Source of the DNA: UTCHB3 sp964431385
Lineage (GTDB): Bacteria > Bacteroidota > Ignavibacteria > Ignavibacteriales > Ignavibacteriaceae
Length of the DNA stretch: 28,249 nt
Direction of reading: 5' to 3'
Assembly: GCA_964431385.1 (NCBI GenBank)
Contig: CAYSJM010000044.1
Coordinates: 1 to 28,249 of the forward strand
Part shown: positions 7,719 to 13,916 of the stretch, in pieces
Numbering within the stretch: position 1 is the first letter of the stretch
How the letters are laid out: each line of letters opens with the position of its first letter
Notes under the pieces: generated by a model
What the model was told of the DNA's origin: nothing
The model's database searches: none
Seen by the model: the letters and a program-made list of their open reading frames with translations, nothing else
Translations under genes and position numbers: made by a program

Positions 7719-7911
7719 AAGATATATCCTGTCTGATCGGTGAGAGTGTCAAATTTGTGAGGAGATCCGGTGGTGGCTGTATAGCAGATTCTGCTGTCTA
7801 TTCAGGTGAAAGCGGAATCGATTATTTTATAAAAACCTGATGAATCATTTAAATCTGTTCGGGTCAGGTTATCTGCAGCAAGTGAAAAGTATAATTCAAA
7901 AATATTCTTAG
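7715..7911 (+). pseudogene. Fructosamine kinase family gene with its middle deleted
   Basis: From the coupled ATG (overlapping the phosphatase stop) the frame reads 41 residues. These contain RRSGGGCIADSAVY and end GIDYFIKT, matching the N-terminal glycine-rich strand and the nucleotide-binding lysine strand (typically GGCIxxA...FFVK) of fructosamine/ribulosamine kinases. The frame stops at TGA 7838-7840. In another frame, starting around 7834, the peptide NLMNHLNLFGSGYLQQVKSI (then IQKYS and stop TAG 7909-7911) matches the typical C terminus of the same family (an LLNHxNLFGxGY-like helix followed by a short final helix). A full-length kinase is about 290 residues, so roughly 220 residues of core, including the catalytic HGDLWxGN and metal-binding loops, are absent. 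The product cannot be an active kinase. Either a real internal deletion happened here or the assembly collapsed. The stop abuts speD on the opposite strand. Confidence 0.78.
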
Positions 7912-8265
7912 TTAAATCTCTACAATTTTATTTCTATCAACTACTTTAAAGAAATATTTCCCGGGCAAAAATTCCTGAAGAGCCAGTTCAATAAAAAATT
8001 CCAATTTATCGGGATCAGAACATGTATATAGATCAATAGAGAGGCGAGTCTCTTCGGGGAAAGTGTGAACGAGGGCATGTGATTCGCTCAGGATAGTTAC
8101 AAAAGTAAGTCCTTGAGGTGTAAAATCGTGTTTTATGGATGAGACAATTGAAAAGCCGGATTTGACGAGAAGATCATTAAATACGGATCCAATCTTATCG
8201 TTGTCATAAAGATCATGACCTTTACAATTGCACAACTCGAAAATAAGGGAATATTTGTTCATCAT
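7912..8265 (-). CDS. speD: S-adenosylmethionine decarboxylase proenzyme (SpeD, class 1B)
   Basis: Pyruvoyl enzyme that decarboxylates S-adenosylmethionine to supply the aminopropyl donor for spermidine synthesis. The 117-residue size fits the short bacterial/archaeal proenzyme. The self-cleavage motif LSESH is at residues 59-63, predicting cleavage between Glu61 and Ser62 and conversion of Ser62 to pyruvate. His67 (VHTFPE) and Cys82 (LYTC) match in spacing the processing histidine and proton-donor cysteine of the Thermotoga maritima enzyme (Ser63, His68, Cys83). Two ATGs lie in tandem at the start. It is transcribed divergently from the YbjN-pspA-...-spermidine-synthase-like run, with 112 bp between. 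The aminopropyltransferase-like gene at the far end of that run is the evident partner. It converges head-to-tail with the kinase remnant, with no spare bases. Confidence 0.95.
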   Translation of the reverse strand: MMNKYSLIFELCNCKGHDLYDNDKIGSVFNDLLVKSGFSIVSSIKHDFTPQGLTFVTILSESHALVHTFPEETRLSIDLYTCSDPDKLEFFIELALQEFLPGKYFFKVVDRNKIVEI

Positions 8266-8377
8266 GGCAGTAAAATTACCGCTTGTCAGCGATTATAAAA
8301 TTTAATCAAAAACAGAGTATAATTTAGCAGATTTTTGGTTATATTTCGATCAAAATTTAATCATTCGAGGAAAAAAT

Positions 8378-8770
8378 ATGTCTTCAAAATATGAACTGGT
8401 AAAAAATTATTTAATTAATTTGGGATATCATATCTCAAAGGAGATTCCTGAGGAAGAGATCGTTATAGTTGACGATTCAGAGAAAGGAATTTCAAATTTA
8501 ATAATTGACTGTGAGGATCCTCTCTTGATCTTTGAACAGTATATCGGAAAGCTCAACAAAGATGAAAAGGATGTTTACAAAAAGCTTTTACAAGTGAACA
8601 GGAAACTGGTTCACGGAGCGTTTGTGCTGGAAGAGGATAACAACACACTTCTCTTCAGAGATACACTTCAACTTGAGAATCTCGATGAAAACGAGGTTGA
8701 GGGCACCATGTCGTCCATTCATTTTGCGATGGCTGAGCACACTGATTTTCTAATTGAAATTTGTAAATAG
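8378..8770 (+). CDS. YbjN / type III chaperone-like small cytosolic protein
   Basis: A 130-residue acidic protein without signal peptide or membrane segment. I recognise it only at fold-family level. The pattern of an N-terminal helix (YELVKNYLINLGY), short strands (IVIVDDSEKGISNLIIDC) and the segment NRKLVHGAFVLEEDNNTLLFRDTLQLENL followed by a C-terminal helix resembles YbjN/CesT-like secretion-chaperone folds. Such proteins are often annotated 'YbjN domain-containing' or 'Tir chaperone-like'. It occupies the position of yjfI upstream of the PspA homologue yjfJ in E. coli, so it may be a partner or regulator of PspA. It begins after GAGGAAAAAAT and ends 8 nt before pspA, which indicates an operon. 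A TATAAT at 8318-8323 upstream could be a -10 box, but I see no good -35. Exact function unknown. Confidence 0.75.
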   Translation: MSSKYELVKNYLINLGYHISKEIPEEEIVIVDDSEKGISNLIIDCEDPLLIFEQYIGKLNKDEKDVYKKLLQVNRKLVHGAFVLEEDNNTLLFRDTLQLENLDENEVEGTMSSIHFAMAEHTDFLIEICK

Positions 8771-8778
8771 AGGAGAGC

Positions 8779-9483
8779 ATGATGAGCATTTTCAAACGAC
8801 TGTTTAAAATCGGTCAAGCAGAAGCCCACACAGTAATTGATAAGCTTGAAGACCCAATTAAGATGTCTGAACAGGCAATTCGCGATCTTAAAAATAATTT
8901 ATCACAAGCGATGCAAGCTTTTGCCGAAGTGAAGGCACAAGCTATTAAAATGGAACGCGATAAAAATCTCTACGGTGAAAGATCTATCGAGTGGGAAAGA
9001 AAGGCTGTGTTGCTGTTACAAAGAGCTGAATCAGGTCAAATGCCCCCTGAAGAAGCCGAAAGACTCGCAAAAGAAGCACTTCTTCAAAAAGAAGATAGTG
9101 TAAAAAAGGCGACTGAATCGGCTGTAAACCTTGAAAAACAGAACGAGATGATAGGCAAACTTCAGGGTCAGATTGAAAAGTTGAGAAGAACAATTCAGCA
9201 ACAGGAAAATGATCTGATCACCCTTAAAGCCAGGGCTAAGACTGCTGAATCGATGAAAAAAGTTAATAAACAACTTTCAGGTATCGATGCTGACAGTACA
9301 ATTGCCATGCTTGAAAGGATGAAACAAAAAGTTGAAGCTGATGAAACTCTCGCCCAGGCTTATGCTGAAATGGAAGGTCTTAATGAAGGGCTTAATACCA
9401 AAATAGATAAAGCCTTATCAGAGACAGATTTACAGGGTGATATGTTACTCGAAGATCTGAAGAGCAAACTGAAGAAACCTTAA
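8779..9483 (+). CDS. pspA: PspA/IM30 family membrane-stress protein
   Basis: Peripheral membrane protein of the ESCRT-III-related PspA/Vipp1/IM30 family, which assembles on stressed inner membranes and limits proton leakage. The 234-residue product is almost entirely alpha-helical. An N-terminal amphipathic helix (IFKRLFKIGQAEAHTVIDKL) for membrane insertion is followed by the conserved EDPIKMSEQAIRDLKNNL and long coiled coil (about residues 30-195, including EKLRRTIQQQENDLITLKAR). The last helix (about 200-234) lies after a linker with MEGLNEGLNTK. A GAGGAG site precedes tandem ATG codons; either Met is possible. No PspBC/F regulators are nearby. Its neighbours are a YbjN-like protein, DUF4178, a lipoprotein, DUF350 and a spermidine-synthase-like enzyme. 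An intrinsic terminator follows directly and should raise PspA output over the downstream genes. Confidence 0.93.
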   Translation: MMSIFKRLFKIGQAEAHTVIDKLEDPIKMSEQAIRDLKNNLSQAMQAFAEVKAQAIKMERDKNLYGERSIEWERKAVLLLQRAESGQMPPEEAERLAKEALLQKEDSVKKATESAVNLEKQNEMIGKLQGQIEKLRRTIQQQENDLITLKARAKTAESMKKVNKQLSGIDADSTIAMLERMKQKVEADETLAQAYAEMEGLNEGLNTKIDKALSETDLQGDMLLEDLKSKLKKP

Positions 9484-9493
9484 ATAGAATTAG

Positions 9494-9523
9494 AGGCATC
9501 CTTCACGGGGTGCCTGTTTTTTT
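9494..9523 (+). terminator. Intrinsic terminator/attenuator inside the operon, after pspA
   Basis: AGGCATCC (9494-9501) pairs with GGGTGCCT (9508-9515) around a 6-nt loop (one T-G wobble), followed by GTTTTTTT. It lies 10 nt after the pspA stop and 20 nt before the next ATG, leaving no room for a new promoter. Downstream genes therefore depend on read-through, or on a promoter inside pspA that I cannot see. Confidence 0.85.
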
Positions 9524-9543
9524 CATCATCATGGAATTTAGCA

Positions 9544-10095
9544 ATGGTCTTTAACTGGTTTAAAAAGAAGAAAAAAGAAGAAGAACAACCATCTTTTGAC
9601 CCCACAAATCTGAAAGTGACAGACCTTAGAAAAGGTTTTGTTTTGGATATCGAAGGGATTAGTTGGGAAGTTACCAAAGAATTTGAATACGATTGGGGTG
9701 ACGACTTCTTTACACTTGAATTTCAGATTAAATCTGCTGATGCTACTGCTTATTTGCATGTGGAAGAGGATGATGAAATTGAAGTTACAGTTCTTAAGGA
9801 AGTTGATATTAATAATATCGACAAAAACCTGATTGAAGAAATCATTGAACAGGAGAAACCACGAAGAGTTATCGAATTTAGCGGTAGAACATTTTTCAGA
9901 AAAGCTGAAGCAGCCGGAAATTTTCGTGATATCTCAAACAATAATTGGGATCCCTTCATCAGTTGGGATTACAGGGATGAAACAGGGAAATATATTCTCA
10001 CCATTGAGCAATGGGGTGAAGATGAATTCGAAGCCAGCATTGGCAGGGTGGTGGGTGAATATGAGATAAGCAACATTTTTCCCGGGAAAATTTAG
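9544..10095 (+). CDS. DUF4178 domain-containing protein
   Basis: A 183-residue soluble protein of a family without established biochemical function. It starts with a very basic/acidic stretch (WFKKKKKEEEQ) and continues with a beta-rich domain beginning NLKVTDLRKGFVLDIEGISWEVTKEFEYDWGDDFFTLEFQI. This is the DUF4178 hallmark: a 'level/leading' strand, then 'W-V' and a strongly acidic strand. The second half has a similar beta segment (FISWDYRDETGKYILTIEQWGEDEFEASIGRVV), suggesting an internally repeated fold. It has no signal peptide, so it is probably cytosolic, perhaps membrane-adjacent through PspA. The stop is directly followed by the ATG of the lipoprotein gene, showing tight operon organisation. 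There is no clear Shine-Dalgarno before its own start. DUF4178 genes commonly occur next to DUF350 and spermidine-synthase-like genes. Confidence 0.82.
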   Translation: MVFNWFKKKKKEEEQPSFDPTNLKVTDLRKGFVLDIEGISWEVTKEFEYDWGDDFFTLEFQIKSADATAYLHVEEDDEIEVTVLKEVDINNIDKNLIEEIIEQEKPRRVIEFSGRTFFRKAEAAGNFRDISNNNWDPFISWDYRDETGKYILTIEQWGEDEFEASIGRVVGEYEISNIFPGKI

Positions 10096-10830
10096 ATGAA
10101 AAAGTTAATTTTTGCCACTGTTTTACTCTTGTTCTTTACAGGATGTGACAAGGAATATAAAAAAACTCCGGTCGATGATCTTATTACCAAGCTCAACACC
10201 GAAAAAGTGCCCCAATATTCAATCATCTTAAATGATATGGATGTAGATGGAGTTTTTTTCAAAGACTACAAACATAAGTATCAAATCATAAGACAGTTCG
10301 ATTCCATCAAAATAAAAAACGAAACCACTGATTGGATTGAAGTCAGTGAAGAAGTTTTCTGGGAGAATGAAAATTATCTCGGTATGGAAGTAGCCTCAAA
10401 AGGTGAAGATGGAAAAGTGAGCAAAGCGGTTGCACCGGCAGGTTATAATAATTATGTCGGAAATCCAAAATATGGAAGTTGGGTCAATAACGGTTCCGGC
10501 TCATTCTGGCAGTTTTATGGGCAGTACATGTTTTTAAGTTCGATGATGAATCTCGCATCAGGTTCCATATTCCGTGGCGAATATGATGACTACAATCGAA
10601 ATTACAGGTACAGGAAGCCGTATTACGGTCCAATGTCCGGTGGGAGTTACAAATATGGAACTTACGGTTCTTACACAACTAAAACTCGCCCTGCATCATT
10701 TGGAGATAAGATTTCCAAAATAAAAAGTGGATCACAAAGTTTCAAAGATAAAGTTAACAATAAAGTTTCCCGCTCGGTTGGCAGAGGCACCCCAAATGTC
10801 AGATCGCGCGGTGGATCAGGAGGGAAATGA
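10096..10830 (+). CDS. Operon-associated lipoprotein with Gly/Tyr/Arg-rich tail, function unknown
   Basis: A 244-residue envelope lipoprotein. The signal peptide MKKLIFATVLLLFFTGC carries a lipobox with Cys17 as lipidation site. The Asp18 that follows would act as a retention signal in E. coli, but sorting rules in this phylum may differ. Residues about 25-130 form a compact acidic region (YSIILNDMDVDG, TDWIEVSEEVFW). From about 130 it becomes rich in Gly, Tyr, Ser and Arg (YDDYNRNYRYRKPYYGP), and the tail (about 195-244) is strongly basic with SRGGSGGK at the end. I do not recognise a family with certainty. It sits where E. coli yjfM (DUF1190) or actinobacterial DUF4247 proteins occur in related clusters, and the low-complexity tail is reminiscent of these. 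It starts immediately after the DUF4178 stop and ends just before the DUF350 gene. Confidence 0.8.
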   Translation: MKKLIFATVLLLFFTGCDKEYKKTPVDDLITKLNTEKVPQYSIILNDMDVDGVFFKDYKHKYQIIRQFDSIKIKNETTDWIEVSEEVFWENENYLGMEVASKGEDGKVSKAVAPAGYNNYVGNPKYGSWVNNGSGSFWQFYGQYMFLSSMMNLASGSIFRGEYDDYNRNYRYRKPYYGPMSGGSYKYGTYGSYTTKTRPASFGDKISKIKSGSQSFKDKVNNKVSRSVGRGTPNVRSRGGSGGK

Positions 10831-10831
10831 G

Positions 10832-11677
10832 ATGCTAATAGATCACTTGTTGACTGCGGGAGTTTATTTTTTAGCCGGAATGGTCTTGTTGCTTTTGGGC
10901 ATTTTTTCTTTCAGGATATTTAATCCTAAATATAATATAAAAGATGAACTCGTCGAAAAAGACAATTTTGCATTTGCGATTGTTTTTGCAAGTTATTTTG
11001 CCGGTGTTATTATATCTATCGGTGGAGTATTCTTTGGTCCCTCTTCCGGTCTGGTAGATGACCTGATAGATATAGGGATCTACGGCATTTTAGCTATAAT
11101 TCTATTAAATATCTCTGCCTACATAAATGACTGGTTTATTCTACGAAAAATAGATGCACCCAAAGAGATTACTGAAGACAGAAATGCCGGTACTGCAGTA
11201 GTGCTGGGTGCTTCTTCCATTGCCACCGGATTAGTTGTTTCAAGTGCAGTTTCAGGCGAAGGCGGCAGTATTCTTACTGCATTGGCTTTTTGGGTAGTCG
11301 GGCAGTTTTCACTTATTCTTTTCTCATTTTTATATCAATTGATCACTCCATACGATTATCTCAAAGAGATTGAACAAGATAATGTAGCTGTTGGTCTTGG
11401 TTTTGCCGGTATTCTGATTGCCATTTCTATAATCATCAATGAAGCAATGTTTGGCGACTTTCCGGGTTGGGAAAAGTTTGGCTCCGACATTCTAATCGAT
11501 CTAATGATTGGTATCATCTTGTTACCTCTCGTGAGACTTCTAACAGACAAAGTAATCCTTCCAGGGAAGCGATTAAGCTATGAAGTGCAGGGTCAGGCGA
11601 TTCCTAACATTGGTGCCGGACTTATTGAAGCATTTGTCTATATAGGATCTGCATTGCTAATAGGTTGGGCGTTATAG
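10832..11677 (+). CDS. Membrane protein with tandem DUF350 domains
   Basis: A 281-residue inner-membrane protein of unknown function (DUF350, the family of E. coli YjfL/UPF0719). An upstream in-frame start would run 35 residues into the lipoprotein gene. I chose the ATG at 10832 because AGGAGG (10818-10823) lies 8 nt before it. About eight membrane segments are visible, falling into two four-helix DUF350 units. The first runs from HLLTAGVYFLAGMVLLLLG to about residue 125, with the hallmark EKDNFAFAIVFASYFAGVII. The second covers the rest, with the related EQDNVAVGLGFAGILIAISI (about 185-205). A further DRNAGTAVVLGASSIATGLV appears around residue 115. It lies one base after the lipoprotein stop and four bases before the spermidine-synthase-like gene. 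It probably forms a membrane partner of that enzyme or of PspA. Confidence 0.88.
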   Translation: MLIDHLLTAGVYFLAGMVLLLLGIFSFRIFNPKYNIKDELVEKDNFAFAIVFASYFAGVIISIGGVFFGPSSGLVDDLIDIGIYGILAIILLNISAYINDWFILRKIDAPKEITEDRNAGTAVVLGASSIATGLVVSSAVSGEGGSILTALAFWVVGQFSLILFSFLYQLITPYDYLKEIEQDNVAVGLGFAGILIAISIIINEAMFGDFPGWEKFGSDILIDLMIGIILLPLVRLLTDKVILPGKRLSYEVQGQAIPNIGAGLIEAFVYIGSALLIGWAL

Positions 11678-11681
11678 GTTT

Positions 11682-13214
11682 TTGAAGAAATCCAACCTCT
11701 TAAAAATTTGTCTATTTGCAACCGGATTGTCCGGTATAGTGGCGGAGTATATTCTCTCGACGCTGGCAGCATATTTTCTTGGCGATTCGGTGATTCAGTG
11801 GACATTGATTGTTTCATTGATGCTGTTTTCAATGGGGCTCGGAAGCAGTCTAAGCAAATATATTAAGCAGAATCTACTTGAAAAATTCATATTAATTGAA
11901 TTTACACTCTCAATAGCCACTTCATTTTCGGCGATTATTGTCTATTCAATTTCGGCATTTCCGGAGTTCCGGGGGATAGTTATTTACTCCCTTTCCATTT
12001 TTATCGGACTACTCATAGGATTAGAAATCCCGATTGTTACCAGGTTAAATGAAGAATTTGAGGAATTGCGCGTAAATATTGCGAATGTGCTCGAAAAAGA
12101 TTATTATGGTAGTCTGGTTGGCGGCATCTTTTTCGCTTTTGTTGGTCTGCCTCTCATCGGATTAACCTATACACCCTTTATTCTGGGCGGGATCAATTTT
12201 TCAGTTGCACTTCTGCTTTATTTCCGTCTTCGAGATCGGTTCAAATATTCAAAAATTACAATGACTACGGTCATTCTTTCTGTGACAGCAATTATTGTTG
12301 CGGGGGCAATTTTTTCCAATCCAATAATTCGATTCTCTGAGCAATTAAAATATCTTGATAATATTGTTTACGAAGAGCAGACAAAGTATCAGAAAATTGT
12401 GATCACGAAATGGAAAGAATACCATTGGTTGTATTTGAATAACAGTGTCCAATTCAGTACATACGATGAACCCTTGTATCATGAACCATTAGTACATATC
12501 CCCCTACAGTTGGCTGGAAGAAAAAGCCGGATATTGATACTCGGGGGAGGTGATGGATGTGCCGCCCGAGAAGCACTAAAATATCAGGAAGTTGAAGAAG
12601 TGTTGCTCGTTGATATCGACAAAGCAATCACCGACCTTGCTCAGAAGAACGAAATTTTGTTGGATATCAATAAGGGATCTCTAAATAATAAAAAAGTTAA
12701 GGTGATTAATACCGATGCTTTTAGTTTTCTTGATGGAAGTAATGAGTTGTTTGATGTAATAATCGCCGATTTTCCTGATCCGAGAAATTCTGATATCAGT
12801 CGGTTATATTCTAAAGAATTTTATTCTATTGTGAAAAAACATCTTTCGAAAGACGGAGTTTTTATAACGCAGGCTTGTAGTCCTTATTTTGCTGCAAAAG
12901 CTTTCGCTTGCATCGATACAACGATAAAAGTATCAGGTTTTAGTACTCTCCGTATGAGGAATCATGTGCCAACCATGGGAGAGTGGGGTTTTGTTATCGC
13001 CTCACCCTCGCTTAAAGAAGATCAATTGAAACAGAAGTATAAAGAAATTAAGGTTGATGAGAAAATAACCAACTGGTTAAATAACAATGTGTTAGAAGCA
13101 CTTATCTCTTTTGGGAAATCACCGATTAAGAACGATGAGGAGATTAAAGTGAATAATCTGACGGATCCGGTCCTTTATCGATACTTTGAACAAGGTGATT
13201 GGGGATTGTACTAA
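11682..13214 (+). CDS. Membrane-anchored spermidine-synthase-like aminopropyltransferase
   Basis: A 510-residue fusion of about seven membrane helices (residues about 10-213) with a C-terminal spermidine/spermine synthase domain (about 225-490). In the enzyme domain YHEPLVHIPL (from residue 266) matches the substrate-binding YHE motif. GGGDG at 288-292 is the decarboxylated-SAM site, LLVDID supplies the acidic ribose-binding residue, and Asp363/Asp366 in IIADFPDP correspond to the catalytic DxxDP motif. The expected reaction is aminopropyl transfer from decarboxylated SAM to an amine such as putrescine, but the acceptor in this membrane-bound group is not settled. Translation seems to start at a TTG (11682-11684) four bases after the DUF350 stop, giving a natural KKSNLLKICLFATGLSG N terminus. 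I see no closer ATG that keeps the first helix. It closes the operon begun by the YbjN-like gene; speD is divergent at the other end. Confidence 0.92.
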   Translation: MKKSNLLKICLFATGLSGIVAEYILSTLAAYFLGDSVIQWTLIVSLMLFSMGLGSSLSKYIKQNLLEKFILIEFTLSIATSFSAIIVYSISAFPEFRGIVIYSLSIFIGLLIGLEIPIVTRLNEEFEELRVNIANVLEKDYYGSLVGGIFFAFVGLPLIGLTYTPFILGGINFSVALLLYFRLRDRFKYSKITMTTVILSVTAIIVAGAIFSNPIIRFSEQLKYLDNIVYEEQTKYQKIVITKWKEYHWLYLNNSVQFSTYDEPLYHEPLVHIPLQLAGRKSRILILGGGDGCAAREALKYQEVEEVLLVDIDKAITDLAQKNEILLDINKGSLNNKKVKVINTDAFSFLDGSNELFDVIIADFPDPRNSDISRLYSKEFYSIVKKHLSKDGVFITQACSPYFAAKAFACIDTTIKVSGFSTLRMRNHVPTMGEWGFVIASPSLKEDQLKQKYKEIKVDEKITNWLNNNVLEALISFGKSPIKNDEEIKVNNLTDPVLYRYFEQGDWGLY

Positions 13215-13271
13215 TCAATGTGGATTTTAGAATTAAACTAACGACATATTTACTATTTATTTGGAATATAG

Positions 13272-13793
13272 ATGTTTGAAGGCGTTTTTGGTCCGATCAT
13301 AGTCGGACTTTTAAGAATTTGCGATGTAAGTCTGGGAACTCTCAGAACCATTTTGGTTGTACAGGGTAAAAAATATCTTGCCGGATTTGTAGGATTTTTT
13401 GAAGCTGCCATCTGGGTGATAGCTGTCAGTCAGATATTTGCTTACTTGAATGATAACCCATGGATGATCCTTGGATATGCAACAGGCTATGGACTTGGTA
13501 ATATTATTGGTATCTGGTTCGAGCAAAAAATAGGACTTGGTTTTGTTCAAGCTACGATTTTTTCAATTGAAAAATCTGAAGAAATTGCTGCTGAACTCAG
13601 GTCTTCGGCTTTTGGGGTAACAATATTACCGGCGGAAGGTCTCACCGGTAATATAAAAATGCTCATTTCCGTAGTTGATAGGAAAAAACAAAAACACCTG
13701 ATGAAACTTGTCGAATCGATTGATCCGAAGGCTTTTGTCTCTGTTCAATCCTCTTTGCCGTACAGAGGATATCGCCCCGGAGCAAGAATTTAG
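13272..13793 (+). CDS. UPF0316 membrane protein (DUF5698 + DUF2179)
   Basis: A 173-residue inner-membrane protein of unknown function. The N-terminal half has three membrane helices (about residues 7-25, 33-58, 63-85) with the family-typical RICDVSLGTLRTILVVQGKK and a GYATGYGLGNIIGIWFEQKIGLG end. The C-terminal half (about 95-165) is a soluble DUF2179 domain of the kind that folds into a small ferredoxin-like regulatory unit. It shows the usual FGVTILPAEGLTGN and a V/I-rich strand followed by a helix. The architecture matches B. subtilis YebE/UPF0316. It begins 57 bp after the aminopropyltransferase gene, so it may be read with that operon, but the gap is larger than within the operon and no terminator is evident. 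A role in polyamine function cannot be claimed from this. Confidence 0.88.
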   Translation: MFEGVFGPIIVGLLRICDVSLGTLRTILVVQGKKYLAGFVGFFEAAIWVIAVSQIFAYLNDNPWMILGYATGYGLGNIIGIWFEQKIGLGFVQATIFSIEKSEEIAAELRSSAFGVTILPAEGLTGNIKMLISVVDRKKQKHLMKLVESIDPKAFVSVQSSLPYRGYRPGARI

Positions 13794-13916
13794 CAGTTAA
13801 AATTAAATATGTTAATAATTTCTTAATACATTCCACCCTCAAAGTCCGAATTACAATAATTAATTTTTGATGTCAAAATTTAATTTTTTGGCATTTTATT
13901 CACATTTGAGACATCG

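Noticed and set aside
7840..7911. Independent small gene from ATG 7840
   Set aside because: Its peptide matches the C-terminal helix of fructosamine kinases, so it is better read as the tail of the broken gene.
10727..10831. Longer DUF350 protein with 35 extra N-terminal residues
   Set aside because: The extension overlaps the lipoprotein coding end in another frame, is highly charged, and lacks a ribosome site; AGGAGG supports ATG 10832.
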